From UBA4615 sp046046245 (GTDB taxonomy: Bacteria > Pseudomonadota > Gammaproteobacteria > Burkholderiales > Burkholderiaceae_E), in NCBI GenBank assembly GCA_046046245.1, contig JBJOKE010000017.1, forward strand, positions 1 through 64,000: DNA of 64,000 nucleotides. The letters are read 5' to 3'. The notes beneath the pieces are model-generated. The model did not search any database, was not told where the DNA came from, and was given only the letters and a program-made list of their open reading frames with translations. How positions within the stretch are numbered: the stretch's first letter is position 1; each line of letters begins with the position of its first letter. Shown in pieces: positions 15,274 through 25,524 of this stretch. Made by a program: the position numbers and the translations under genes.

Positions 15274-17583
15274 ATGCGCCGCCGCCTCGTCCGCACCCGT
15301 CTTCTCGTCCTGCGCGCCGCGCTGGCGGCGCTCGCCGCGGCCGCGGCGGCGGGCGCGCGCGCGGACGACGGCGGGATGCGGCTCAGGCTGGAAACCGAGC
15401 TTCGCGAGAAGAGCCTGAGCGCCGACACGCCGCGGCCCACCTTCGCCCGCGGCGACGCCGTCGACGGCCGGCAGGGCCGCGAGACCACGCTCCAGGGGCG
15501 GGCCGAGATCCGGCGCGGCGGCACCGTCGTCCGCGGCGACCGGCTGACCTTCTACGAGGCCGACGACGAGGTCGTCGGCGTCGGCAACGTCCGCATCTCC
15601 CGCGAGGGCATGGTCTTCACCGGCCCGGAGCTCACGCTCAAGCTCGATGCCAACGAGGGTTCGTTCGCGTCCCCGAGCTACTTCCTGCCGCTCACCGGCG
15701 GCCGCGGCCAGGCCGCGCGCGCCGACTTCCTCGGCCGCGGCGAGGTCGCGCTGCACGAGGCGACCTACACCACCTGCAGGCCCGACGATCCGGACTGGTA
15801 CCTGCGCGCCGAATCCTTCGGGATCGACCGCGAGGCGGACACGGGCACCGCGAGCTGGGCCACCGTCTACTTCAAGGACGTGCCCATCCTGAAGGCGCCC
15901 TGGCTGCAGTTCCCGCTCGGCGACGAGCGGCGCAGCGGCTTCCTCGCGCCGACGATGCTGACCTCGACGACCTACGGCTTCGGCGTCAGCGTCCCTTACT
16001 ACTGGAGCATCGCCCCGAACCGCGACCTCACGCTGCTGGGCAACGTGACGACGCGGCGCGGCCTGCAGGTCGACGGGATCGCACGCTACCTGGAGACCAC
16101 GGCCAGCGGCATCACGCGTTTCGGCTACAACCCCAAGGACCTGGACACCGGCACCTCGCGCTGGATGTTCGACAGCGTCCACACGTTCACGAACTGGGGC
16201 GGCTGGGCGGGCGGCTGGCTGCTGCGCGGCGTCTCGGACGAACGCTACTTCATCGACTACTCGCGGACGATCGTCCAGAGCGCCGAGCGCAGCCTGATGC
16301 GCAACGTGTTCGTCACGCGCGCGTTCGGCGACACCACGTTCACCGCGCGAGCGCTCGCCTTCCAGAACATCCTCGAGGCGCGGAACGCGCCGCCCTACGA
16401 CCGCCTGCCGCAGCTCACCGCGGTCAACGCCAAGCGCGACCTCGCCGGCTTCGACGTGATCACGACGGCCGACGCGACCCAGTTCAGTCGCAGCCCGGTC
16501 TACCTGAACGGCGTCGCCCAGCCGTATGCCGAGGGCACGCGGGTGATCGTCAATCCGACGGTCGCGTATCCCTTCGCGGGTCCGGCCTGGTTCGTGACGC
16601 CGAAGGCCTCGCTGCACGCCACGTCCTACCGGCTCGAGTCGAACCCGTCGGGGCCGCTCGACATCGACCGGGTGCTGCCGACCTTCTCGGTGGACTCCGG
16701 GCTCGTCTTCGAGCGCGACGCGAAGCTCGGCAGTACCGCGATGACCCAGACGCTCGAACCGCGGCTGCTCTACGTCTACACCCCGTACCGCGACCAGAGC
16801 CGCATCCCGGTGTTCGATTCCAGCGTCGCGAACCTCAGCTTCGCGACGCTGTTCAGCGAGCAGCTCTTCGTCGGCGGCGACCGGATCGCCGACGCGAACC
16901 AGATCACCGCCGGCGCGCTGTCGCGCTTCATCGAACCCTCGACCGGCATCGAGGCGCTGCGCCTGGGGGTGGCGCAGCGGGTCTACTTCAACGACCAGCA
17001 GGTGACCATCCCCGGCGTACCCACGCGCAAGTACTCGCGCTCGGACGTGCTGTTCGTCGCATCGGGCAATCTCGGCGGCGGTCACAGCGTCGACGCGGGC
17101 ATCCAGTGGTCGATCGCCGACGGCAACCTCCCGAGGGTCGGCGTCTCCTGGCGCTACTGGCCGTCCCACGACCACCTCCTCAATGTCGCGATCCGCTACC
17201 AGGAGAACGACTACGGTCAGATCGACACCTCGTGGCGATGGCCGATCGCCCGGCGCTGGAACGCGCTCGGGCGCGTCAACTACTCGTTCCTGAAATACGG
17301 CTACGACTCCGCCAAGCAGGCCTTCACCGACCTGCAGCCGCAGCTGCTCGAGGGGCTCGTCGGCTTCGAGTACCTGGCCGACTGCTGGACCACGCGCTTC
17401 GTCGCCCAGCGCTACGTGACGGCGACGTCGCAGCGGACCAGCGCGTTCTTCGTCCAGCTGGAGCTCAACGGCCTCGCCCGGATCGGGCTCGACCCGTTCG
17501 ATATACTGACGCGCAACATCCCCGGCTACCGCCCGCCTTCGCAGCGGCCGATGACGCCGTCGAAATTCTTCGGATACGAATGA
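15274..17583 (+). CDS. lptD: LptD, LPS-assembly outer-membrane protein
   Basis: LptD inserts lipopolysaccharide into the outer leaflet of the outer membrane. The 769-aa product has a signal peptide ending GARA, an LptA-like beta-jellyroll (TLQGRAEIRRGGTVVRGDRLTFYEADDEV), and a large C-terminal barrel. Paired cysteines (TTCRPDD early, ADCWTTRF late) suit the inter-domain disulfides of LptD. The ATG at 15274 is preferred to a GTG at 15235: it gives a proper signal peptide, and the GTG would fall 2 nt from the predicted transcript start. Its last codons overlap surA (ATGA). Confidence 0.95.
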   Translation: MRRRLVRTRLLVLRAALAALAAAAAAGARADDGGMRLRLETELREKSLSADTPRPTFARGDAVDGRQGRETTLQGRAEIRRGGTVVRGDRLTFYEADDEVVGVGNVRISREGMVFTGPELTLKLDANEGSFASPSYFLPLTGGRGQAARADFLGRGEVALHEATYTTCRPDDPDWYLRAESFGIDREADTGTASWATVYFKDVPILKAPWLQFPLGDERRSGFLAPTMLTSTTYGFGVSVPYYWSIAPNRDLTLLGNVTTRRGLQVDGIARYLETTASGITRFGYNPKDLDTGTSRWMFDSVHTFTNWGGWAGGWLLRGVSDERYFIDYSRTIVQSAERSLMRNVFVTRAFGDTTFTARALAFQNILEARNAPPYDRLPQLTAVNAKRDLAGFDVITTADATQFSRSPVYLNGVAQPYAEGTRVIVNPTVAYPFAGPAWFVTPKASLHATSYRLESNPSGPLDIDRVLPTFSVDSGLVFERDAKLGSTAMTQTLEPRLLYVYTPYRDQSRIPVFDSSVANLSFATLFSEQLFVGGDRIADANQITAGALSRFIEPSTGIEALRLGVAQRVYFNDQQVTIPGVPTRKYSRSDVLFVASGNLGGGHSVDAGIQWSIADGNLPRVGVSWRYWPSHDHLLNVAIRYQENDYGQIDTSWRWPIARRWNALGRVNYSFLKYGYDSAKQAFTDLQPQLLEGLVGFEYLADCWTTRFVAQRYVTATSQRTSAFFVQLELNGLARIGLDPFDILTRNIPGYRPPSQRPMTPSKFFGYE

Positions 17584-18995
17584 ACACTCGCCGTTCGCCC
17601 GCGTGGATGCTCGCCGCGCTGCTGCTCGCGGCGGCACCGTCGCCGCATGCGCAGCTCCGCCTGCCCGGTCAGGGCGGTGTCGCGCCGGTCCTGCCCGCGG
17701 GCGCCGCGCCCGCACCGATGCCCACGCCGGCCGCTGGGGGCCGGTCGTCGTCGGAGCCGGCGCTGGTCGATCGGGTGGTGGCGGTCGTCAACAGCGAGGC
17801 CATCACCGCCCGCGAGCTCGACACGCGGACGCGTTCGATCCTCGCTCGGCTGCGCGGGCAGAACGTGCAGCTGCCGCCGATGGACGAGCTGCAGCGGCAG
17901 GTCCTCGAGCGGATGATCGTCGACCGTGCCGCGCAGCAGGCGGCCCGCGACGCCGGCATCCGGATCGACGACGCGGCCGTGGATCGCGCGGTCGCGCGGA
18001 TCGCCGCCGACCAGAAGCTCAGCGTCGCGCAGTTGCGGCAGCGGATCGAGGGCGACGGCCTGAACTTCGCCGCCTTCCGCCAGGAGATCACCCACGAGAT
18101 GGCGGTCGCGCGGCTGCGCGAGCGGGACATCGAGTCGAAGATCCAGGTCTCCGAGGCCGAGGTCGACGCGCTGCTGGCCGAACAGGCGGGCGGCACGGGC
18201 CCGGCCACCGAATACAACGTCGCGCAGATCCTGGTCCGCGTTCCCGACGGCGCGCCGCCCGATGTCGTCGAGCGACTGCGCGTGCGCGCCGAGGCGATCG
18301 CGCGAGAGGCGCGCGGCGGCGTCGACTTCGGCCGGCTCGCGGCCAACCTGTCCGACGGCAGCGACGCGATCACGGGCGGCGTACTCGGTCCCCGCACCGC
18401 CGACCGGCTGCCGCCGCTCTTCGTGCAGGCGGTCGAACCGCTGGCGCCGGGCGAGGTCGCGCCGGTGGTCCGCAGCCAGGCGGGCTTCCACGTGATCAAG
18501 CTCGTCGACCGCCGCAACGGCGGGCTCGGCAAGGCTGCCGGCGGGCCGGTGCGCCAGACCCGCGCCCGCCACATCCTCGTCCGGGTCGACGAGCTGAACG
18601 CGGAGTCCGAGGTGGTGCGTCGCCTGACCGAGATCCGCGGCCGGCTCGAGGCCGGCACGGTCACCTTCGCCGACATGGCGCGCCAGTACTCGAAGGATCC
18701 GACCGCCTTCAACGGCGGCGATCTCGGCTGGGTCTATCCCGGCGACACCGTGCCGGAGTTCGAGCGTGCGATGGACGAGCTCGAGCCCGGCAAGATCGCC
18801 GGCCCGGTGCGCACGCCCTTCGGCTACCACCTGATCGAGGTCGTCGAGCGCCGGACCGACGAGGCCTCGCCCGATCGGATCCGGGCGGCCGCGCGCAGCG
18901 CGCTTCGCGAGCGCAAGTCGGCCGAGGCGTACCAGGAGTGGCTCTCCCAGATCCGCTCGAGCGCCTACGTCGACCTGCGGCTCGACGAGCGGTGA
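17580..18995 (+). CDS. surA: SurA, periplasmic chaperone and peptidyl-prolyl isomerase
   Basis: SurA (471 aa) escorts outer-membrane proteins, LptD among them, through the periplasm. It has a signal peptide (to about residue 24), a Pro/Ala-rich linker, the SurA N-domain with RVVAVVNSEAIT, and two parvulin domains at about residues 205-315 (QILVRV ... VLGPR) and 325-430 (HILVRVDE ... GGDLGWVYPGDTVPEFE). The start overlaps the lptD stop and the stop overlaps the rsmA GTG. The lptD-surA-rsmA order is standard, but pdxA, often present between surA and rsmA, is absent. Confidence 0.95.
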   Translation: MNTRRSPAWMLAALLLAAAPSPHAQLRLPGQGGVAPVLPAGAAPAPMPTPAAGGRSSSEPALVDRVVAVVNSEAITARELDTRTRSILARLRGQNVQLPPMDELQRQVLERMIVDRAAQQAARDAGIRIDDAAVDRAVARIAADQKLSVAQLRQRIEGDGLNFAAFRQEITHEMAVARLRERDIESKIQVSEAEVDALLAEQAGGTGPATEYNVAQILVRVPDGAPPDVVERLRVRAEAIAREARGGVDFGRLAANLSDGSDAITGGVLGPRTADRLPPLFVQAVEPLAPGEVAPVVRSQAGFHVIKLVDRRNGGLGKAAGGPVRQTRARHILVRVDELNAESEVVRRLTEIRGRLEAGTVTFADMARQYSKDPTAFNGGDLGWVYPGDTVPEFERAMDELEPGKIAGPVRTPFGYHLIEVVERRTDEASPDRIRAAARSALRERKSAEAYQEWLSQIRSSAYVDLRLDER

Positions 18996-19780
18996 AGCAC
19001 GCGCCGCGCAAGCGCTTCGGGCAGCACTTCCTCACCGACGCGTCGGTCCTGCAGCGGATCGCCGACGCGGTCTCGCCGCGCGAGGGCGAGCGGATCGTCG
19101 AGATCGGACCCGGCCTGGGCGCGCTCACCGAGGTGCTGCTGCACCGGGTGCCGCGGATGGATGCGGTCGAGATCGACCGGGACCTGGTCGCGCGGCTGCG
19201 GCGGCGCTGGCCGGACACGCTCGCGGTCCACGAGGCCGACGCGCTGACCTTCGACTTCGGCGCGCTCGCGGCCGGTGGCCGGATCCGGCTCGTCGGCAAC
19301 CTGCCGTACAACATCTCCAGCCCGCTGCTGATCGGCCTGCTCGCCCACCGCGCGTCGATCGTCGATGCGCACTTCATGCTGCAGAAGGAGGTGGTGGAGC
19401 GGATCGTCGCGCCGCACGGCGGTGCCGACTACGGCCGGCTGAGCGTGATGCTGCAGGCCTTCCACCATACCGAGCGGCTCTTCGACGTGCCGCCCGAGGC
19501 TTTCGATCCGCCGCCGCGCGTCGACTCGTCGGTGGTCCGGCTGCGGCCGCGGGCCGAGCCGCTCGTGAAGGACCGGGCGGCACTGGAGCGTCTGATGGCG
19601 GTCGCGTTCGGGCAGCGGCGCAAGATGCTGCGCGGGACGCTGTGGCCGTGGCTGCGGACGCAGGGGGTGGATCCGGAGGATCCGTCGCTGGGGCTGCCCG
19701 GGACGGCGCGGCCGGAGGGGATCCCGGTGGCGGTGTGGGCGCGCGTGGCGGACCGCTTGGTGGGCGCGGTTGCCGGCTAG
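18992..19780 (+). CDS. rsmA: RsmA (KsgA), 16S rRNA adenine dimethyltransferase
   Basis: RsmA dimethylates two adjacent adenines near the 3' end of 16S rRNA. The 262-aa product begins KHAPRKRFGQHFLTD, has the SAM motif VEIGPGLGALT and the catalytic NLPYNISSPLL. It starts at a GTG overlapping the surA stop (GTGA), so translation is probably coupled. Loss of this gene gives kasugamycin resistance in other bacteria. Confidence 0.96.
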   Translation: MKHAPRKRFGQHFLTDASVLQRIADAVSPREGERIVEIGPGLGALTEVLLHRVPRMDAVEIDRDLVARLRRRWPDTLAVHEADALTFDFGALAAGGRIRLVGNLPYNISSPLLIGLLAHRASIVDAHFMLQKEVVERIVAPHGGADYGRLSVMLQAFHHTERLFDVPPEAFDPPPRVDSSVVRLRPRAEPLVKDRAALERLMAVAFGQRRKMLRGTLWPWLRTQGVDPEDPSLGLPGTARPEGIPVAVWARVADRLVGAVAG

Positions 19781-19816
19781 GCTTTCGGCCGACAACCTCC
19801 CCCCAGGCGAACGCGC

Positions 19817-20197
19817 TCAGCGCTGGATCAGCTCGATCTTGTACCCGTCGGGATCCTGCACGAACGCGATGATCGTGGCGCCGCCCTTCACCGGCCCCGC
19901 CTCCCGGGTGATCGTCCCGCCCGCCGCCCGGATCTTCTCGCAGGCCGCCGCCACGTCCTCCATCTGCAGCGCGATGTGCCCGTAGGCCGTGCCGAGCTCG
20001 TACTGATCGACGCCGTGGTTGTAGGTCAGCTCGATCTCCGCCTGCTCCGGGTTCGAGCCGTAGCCCACGAAGGCGAGCGAGTACTTCTGCTCGGGCCGGT
20101 CCGTGGTGCGCAGCAGCTTCATGCCGAGCACGCGGGTGTAGAAGTCGATCGAGCGCTGCAGGTCTCCGACCCGCAGCATGGTGTGGAGCAGTCTCAT
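19817..20197 (-). CDS. gloA: Lactoylglutathione lyase (glyoxalase I)
   Basis: GloA (126 aa) isomerises the methylglyoxal-glutathione hemithioacetal to lactoylglutathione. The VOC-fold metal ligands are in place: His5 in LHTMLRV, Glu in AEIELTYN, His in GHIALQM and Glu in YKIELIQ. Length and sequence are typical of the nickel-dependent bacterial type. It converges with rsmA and follows the YgjP-like gene after 13 bases. Confidence 0.95.
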   Translation of the reverse strand: MRLLHTMLRVGDLQRSIDFYTRVLGMKLLRTTDRPEQKYSLAFVGYGSNPEQAEIELTYNHGVDQYELGTAYGHIALQMEDVAAACEKIRAAGGTITREAGPVKGGATIIAFVQDPDGYKIELIQR

Positions 20198-20210
20198 TCG
20201 GGTGCCTCGG

Positions 20211-21155
20211 TCAGCTGAGCGTGAGGTCGTCGGGGAAGTCCTTGAGCTTGCGCCGAGCCGACTCGAAGCCGGGCAGCAACTCCTGGACCGTGGCCCAGAA
20301 CCGCGGGCCGTGGTTCATCTCCTCGAGGTGCGCGAGCTCGTGGGCGATCACGTAGTCGACGATGTCGAGCGGGAAGTGCACCAGCCGCCAGTTCAGCCGC
20401 ACCGAGCCGTCGGGCGCGCAGCTGCCCCAGCGGGTCCGTGCGGCCGACAGCGTCCAGCGGGTGGGCGCGCGTCCGAGGCGCTCGACGTAGAGCGGCAGTC
20501 GCTGAGCGAACAGCTCGCGGGCCCGGGCCTGCAGCCAGGCCTGCACCGCGTCGCGCATCTGGGAGGCGTCGGCACCCGGCGGCAGCGAGATCCGCAGCAC
20601 CTCGCCGTCCAGCACCACCGCGGTCGAGCCCGAGCCCGCGAGCTGCATCGTCAGGTCGCGACCCAGGTAGGCGACCGTGCCGCCATCCTCCCAGCGCACC
20701 GACAGGCGCTCGCGGCGCTTCGCGTGCTCGCGCCACTCGACGAGCTTGCGCAGGATCCAGCGCTCCTTGTCGGCGAGCGCGGCGTCGATCTCGGTGAGCG
20801 TCACCCAACGCGGCGCGGTCACGCGCAGGCCGGTGTCGTCGACGTAGAAGCCGATCGTGCGGCGACGCGAGCGGCGCAGCTCGTACTCGACCGCATGGCC
20901 GCCGAGCGTGGCCACGCGCCGCCCGCGCGGCGGGGCGATGCGCGGCTCGACGGGCGGCACCGGCCGCAGCAGCGTCGGCGGACGCGGCGGCACATCGGGG
21001 TGCGGTGGCCGGGCGGGCGCCCGCGGCGGCAGGTCGGCCCAGGGCCGCGGGCTCGGCGCGCGCGGCGGGGCCGACGGCGGTGCGTCGAACAGCGGCAGCG
21101 TCAGCTGGAGCGCGGCGTCGCCCACCGCGCGGGCGAGTTCACGGAGTCGCTTCAT
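20211..21155 (-). CDS. YgjP-like (DUF45) M48-type metallopeptidase
   Basis: A 314-aa protein with a Pro-rich, probably disordered N-terminal segment (about residues 25-78) and a C-terminal YgjP/WLM-like metallopeptidase domain. The zinc motif HELAHLEEMNHGPRFW (HExxH plus third His) and RTRWGSCA are characteristic. No signal peptide is seen, so it is probably cytoplasmic. The start overlaps the plsC end by 17 bases. Substrates of this family are poorly known. Confidence 0.85.
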   Translation of the reverse strand: MKRLRELARAVGDAALQLTLPLFDAPPSAPPRAPSPRPWADLPPRAPARPPHPDVPPRPPTLLRPVPPVEPRIAPPRGRRVATLGGHAVEYELRRSRRRTIGFYVDDTGLRVTAPRWVTLTEIDAALADKERWILRKLVEWREHAKRRERLSVRWEDGGTVAYLGRDLTMQLAGSGSTAVVLDGEVLRISLPPGADASQMRDAVQAWLQARARELFAQRLPLYVERLGRAPTRWTLSAARTRWGSCAPDGSVRLNWRLVHFPLDIVDYVIAHELAHLEEMNHGPRFWATVQELLPGFESARRKLKDFPDDLTLS

Positions 21156-21900
21156 GCAGGGCGGCGGCGGTTGGGCGGCTGCGATAGAGGTGGGGGCTGA
21201 GCCGGCGCATCTCGGTCTCGATCCAGCGCTCGACCTCGTCGTTGACCTCGTCCGGCGAGCGCCCCGCGGTCGGGATCGCGGGCCCGATCGACACGGTGAT
21301 CAGTCCGGGCGTCTTCACGAAACGCTTCTTCGGCCAGCATTCGCCGGAGTTCACCGCGAACGGGATCACCGGCGCGCCGGTACGCACGGCGAGTCGTGCG
21401 CCACCGGTCTTGTACTTGCCCTGCGAGCCCGCCGGCGTGCGGGTGCCCTCGGGGAACATGATGATCCAGCGGCCCTCGTCGAGCTTGCGCTGTCCCTGCT
21501 TCACCACCGATTCGAACGCGTCCCGTCCCTGGCTGCGGTCGATGTGGATCATCTTCAGCAGCGCGATGCCCCAGCCGAAGAACGGGATCCAGAGCAGCTC
21601 GCGCTTGAACACGAAGCACAGCTCGCGGGGCATCCACGACACGTAGTAGAAGGTCTCCCAGGTCGACTGGTGCTTCGACAGCAGCACGGCCGGCCCGTCG
21701 GGAAGGTTTTCCCAGCCGCGGACCTGCCATCGGATGCCGCAGATCGTGCGTGCCGCCCACAGCACCATGCGCGGCCAGCCGATGGTGATCCGGTAGCGCC
21801 AGTGCAGCGGCAATGGCGCGATCAGCAGGCACAGGATGCCGTAGGGAATCACCGTCACGGCCTGGAACAGCAGGAAGAGCACGCTGCGGACGAAGAGCAT
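21139..21900 (-). CDS. plsC: 1-acyl-sn-glycerol-3-phosphate acyltransferase (PlsC family)
   Basis: A 253-aa membrane acyltransferase making phosphatidic acid from lysophosphatidic acid. An N-terminal membrane segment (about residues 5-30) precedes the acceptor motif SKHQSTWE, in which Glu replaces the usual Asp of HX4D, as in several bacterial members. The FPEGTRTPAGS motif follows. It lies 10 bases downstream of the gmhB-like gene. Confidence 0.88.
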   Translation of the reverse strand: MLFVRSVLFLLFQAVTVIPYGILCLLIAPLPLHWRYRITIGWPRMVLWAARTICGIRWQVRGWENLPDGPAVLLSKHQSTWETFYYVSWMPRELCFVFKRELLWIPFFGWGIALLKMIHIDRSQGRDAFESVVKQGQRKLDEGRWIIMFPEGTRTPAGSQGKYKTGGARLAVRTGAPVIPFAVNSGECWPKKRFVKTPGLITVSIGPAIPTAGRSPDEVNDEVERWIETEMRRLSPHLYRSRPTAAALHEATP

Positions 21901-21910
21901 CGGGCGTGCC

Positions 21911-22438
21911 TCAGGGAGCGAGCTCGGCGACGAGCGCCGACAGGTCGGGGCGAACCACGGTGCCGGCGGGCAGCTGCCCGGTCTCGAAGGCGCTGCGGCC
22001 GCGGCCGCTCAGCACCAGCACCGGACGCAGTCCGGCGGCATGGCCTGCATCGAGGTCGGCCCGGGTGTCCGCCACGAGCACCGTCTCGGCCGCCGTGGCA
22101 CCGAGCCGGCCGAGTGCTTCGCCGAGCGACGCCGCCGCGTGCGCGAGCCGCTCGGGCGCATCGGGCTGGGGCACGAACACCACCGCGTCGATGCGGCCAC
22201 CGGCCTCTGCGATCTCGTCGATCAGCCGCGCGTGCGCCGCGTTCAGCCCCGACATGTCGGTCGCTCCGCGGGCGAGGGGGCCGCGATCTGCCATCATCGC
22301 GACGCGCCAGCCGCCGTGCACGAGCCGCGCGATCGCATCGGCCGCGCCCGGCTGCGCGCGCCAGTCCTCGGTGCGCGCGGCACGGCCTTCGGGGTCCCGA
22401 CAGACCACGCCGTCGCGGTCGACGATGAGCAGCTTCAC
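21911..22438 (-). CDS. Degenerate GmhB-like HAD hydrolase
   Basis: A 175-aa HAD-superfamily protein in the position (glyS-gmhB-plsC) where betaproteobacteria carry gmhB, the heptose-bisphosphate phosphatase of LPS core synthesis. The nucleophile motif DRDGVVC (Asp7, Asp9) is kept. The motif II Thr region reads MADRGPLARG instead of the TNQSG form, the four zinc ligands of GmhB are absent (the only Cys is Cys13), and the RKP lysine motif is lost; VADTRADLDAG remains. It may be inactive or repurposed. The GTG at 22438 gives the family-like start VKLLIVDRDG; a GTG at 22459 overlapping the glyS stop is an alternative. Confidence 0.7.
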   Translation of the reverse strand: MKLLIVDRDGVVCRDPEGRAARTEDWRAQPGAADAIARLVHGGWRVAMMADRGPLARGATDMSGLNAAHARLIDEIAEAGGRIDAVVFVPQPDAPERLAHAAASLGEALGRLGATAAETVLVADTRADLDAGHAAGLRPVLVLSGRGRSAFETGQLPAGTVVRPDLSALVAELAP

Positions 22439-22455
22439 GTCGCGAAGTGTAGCGG

Positions 22456-24570
22456 TCACGCGGCGAGTTTCGACAGGTCGGCCACGCGGTTCATGAGACG
22501 GTGCAGGCCGCCGAGCAGCGCCAGGCGGTTCGCGCGCAGGCCCGCATCGTCGGCATTCACCATCACCGCGTCGAAGAACGCGTCGACCGGTTCGCGCAGC
22601 GCGGCGAGCACGGTGAGCGCGCCCGCGTAGTCGAGCGCGGCGAGCCGCTGCTCGGCCTGCGGTGCGGCCGCGGCGATCGCCGCGTCGAGCGCGCGCTCGG
22701 CGGGCTCGACGAGCCGCGTGCGGTCCACGACCGCGCCCGCCGCGCCGTCCTCGGCCTTGCGCAGGATGTTGCCGATCCGCTTGTTCGCGGCGGCCAGGCT
22801 CGCGGCCTCGGGCAGCGCGCGGAACGCGGCGATCGCATCGAGTCGCGGGAGCACGCGGTCGAGCCGATCGGCGTCGACCGCGAGCACCGCGTCGACGTCG
22901 GCGGCGGGATGGCCGCGCTCGCGCAACCCGCCGCGCAGCCGGTCGACGACGAAGCCGGCGAGCGCGTCGACCGCAGGCGTCACCGCGGGCACCTGCGCGA
23001 ACTGCGCGAACGCGGCCTCGAGCAGGCCGCGCAGCGTCGGTGCATCGGCCCGTGCTGCGGTGGGCTGCTCGACGAGCATGCGGACCACGCCGAGCGCATG
23101 CCGGCGCAGCGCGAACGGGTCGCGATCGCCGGTGGGCTGCGCGCCGATGCCCCAGATGCCGGCGAGCGTCTCGAGCTTGTCGGCCAGTGCGACCGCCGTG
23201 CCGATGCCGGTCACGGGCAGCGCGTCGCCTGCGAAGCGCGGCTGGTAGTGCTCGGCGATCGCCTGTGCGATCTCGGCCGTCTCGCCGTCGTGGGTCGCAT
23301 AGTGGCGGCCCATCGTTCCCTGCAGTTCGGGGAACTCGCCGACCATGCCGGTCAGCAGGTCGGCCTTCGCGAGCAGCGCGGCGCGGTCGGCCGCCTGCGG
23401 ATCGGTGCCGAGCGCGGCGGCGACGTGCCGCGCGAGCGCGCGCACGCGCTCCGTGCGCTGCGCCTGCGTGCCGAGCTTCGCGTGGTAGACCACCTGGCCG
23501 AGCTGCGGCGTGCGGTCCACCAGCCGGATCTTCTTGTCCTGCTCGAAGAAGAAGCGGGCGTCCGCGAGCCGGGGGCGCACCACCCGCTGGTTGCCGTCGA
23601 CGATCAGCGACGGGTCGGCGACCTCCATGTTCGAGACGATCAGGAAGCGGTTGTCGAGCCGGCCCTGCGCGTCGAACAGCGGGAAGTACTTCTGGTTGGT
23701 GCGCATCGTCAGGATCAGGCACTCCTGCGGCACCGCGAGGAACTCGGGCTCGAAGGCGCCGACGTAGACGGCCGGCCACTCGACCAGCGCGCAGACCTCG
23801 TCGAGCAGCGGCGCGACCTGCGATTCGTCGCCGAGCGAGACGCCGAGCTCGGCGGCCTTCGCGCGCAGCCGGGTCTCGATCCGCGCGCGGCGCTCGGCGA
23901 AGGACGCGACCACGCGGCCCTTCGATGCGAGCAGGGACTCGTAGTCGTCGGCGTGCGGCAGCTCGATGTCGGCCTCGCCCTGGAAGCGGTGGCCGTGCGT
24001 CAGCCCTCCGGACTGCAGGCCGAGCACCGAGGCCGGCACCACCTGCGTGCCGTGCAGCACGACGAGGCCGTGCGCGGGTCGCACGAAGCTCACGTTCGTG
24101 CGGCCGTCGGCGAGCTGGTACTGCATGACCTTCGGGATCGGCAGCTTCGCGAGCGCCTGCTCGACCAGCGGCTGCACCGCCTGCACGAGCGTCGCGCCCG
24201 CGGCGGTGCTGCGATGGAAGAAGCACTCCTGCCTGCCGTCGCTCGCACGCACCAGGTCCTCGACCTTCGCGCCCTGCTTGTCGGCCCACTTGCGCAGCGC
24301 GAGCGTGGGCTCGCCCTTCGCGTCGAGGCCCACGGCCGACGACGGACCCTTGACCTCGATCGCGCGGTCGGCCGCGCGCTCGGCGACGTCGGCGACGCGG
24401 ACCGCGAGGCGGCGCGGCGTCGCGAACACGTCGACGCGGCCGTCGGCGGGCGCGAGGCCCTGTGCGCGCAGGCCCTCGGCGATGCTTCCCGCGAAGGACT
24501 CGCCGAGCCGCGACAGCGCCTTGGGCGGCAGTTCCTCGGTGAACAGCTCGATCAGCAGCGGAGCGCTCAT
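22456..24570 (-). CDS. glyS: Glycyl-tRNA synthetase, beta subunit
   Basis: GlyS (704 aa) is the large subunit of the heterotetrameric glycyl-tRNA synthetase. The start LLIELFTEELPPKAL is diagnostic, and an HD-like domain and C-terminal anticodon-binding region follow. Length is normal. It follows glyQ after 10 bases. Confidence 0.97.
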   Translation of the reverse strand: MSAPLLIELFTEELPPKALSRLGESFAGSIAEGLRAQGLAPADGRVDVFATPRRLAVRVADVAERAADRAIEVKGPSSAVGLDAKGEPTLALRKWADKQGAKVEDLVRASDGRQECFFHRSTAAGATLVQAVQPLVEQALAKLPIPKVMQYQLADGRTNVSFVRPAHGLVVLHGTQVVPASVLGLQSGGLTHGHRFQGEADIELPHADDYESLLASKGRVVASFAERRARIETRLRAKAAELGVSLGDESQVAPLLDEVCALVEWPAVYVGAFEPEFLAVPQECLILTMRTNQKYFPLFDAQGRLDNRFLIVSNMEVADPSLIVDGNQRVVRPRLADARFFFEQDKKIRLVDRTPQLGQVVYHAKLGTQAQRTERVRALARHVAAALGTDPQAADRAALLAKADLLTGMVGEFPELQGTMGRHYATHDGETAEIAQAIAEHYQPRFAGDALPVTGIGTAVALADKLETLAGIWGIGAQPTGDRDPFALRRHALGVVRMLVEQPTAARADAPTLRGLLEAAFAQFAQVPAVTPAVDALAGFVVDRLRGGLRERGHPAADVDAVLAVDADRLDRVLPRLDAIAAFRALPEAASLAAANKRIGNILRKAEDGAAGAVVDRTRLVEPAERALDAAIAAAAPQAEQRLAALDYAGALTVLAALREPVDAFFDAVMVNADDAGLRANRLALLGGLHRLMNRVADLSKLAA

Positions 24571-24580
24571 CGACCGCCCC

Positions 24581-25468
<888 letters not shown>

Positions 25469-25477
25469 GGTGAGGAC

Positions 25478-25524
25478 GGCCCCGTGCGGGGCCTGCGGCG
25501 AAGGGAGACGAAACCGCGATTCTA
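25478..25524 (-). promoter_or_regulatory. glyQ promoter -10 and leader hairpin
   Basis: TAGAAT (25524-25519, minus strand) includes the lnt TAG stop codon and predicts a start near 25512. In the 44-nt leader GGCCCC pairs with GGGGCC (25478-25493) around a 4-base loop, 10 bases before the glyQ ATG. Whether the hairpin is an lnt terminator remnant or a regulatory leader cannot be told. Confidence 0.4.

Noticed and set aside
15220..17715. An 831-codon minus-strand open frame antisense to lptD
   Set aside because: LptD on the plus strand has signal peptide, domain order and an operon partner; the antisense product has none.
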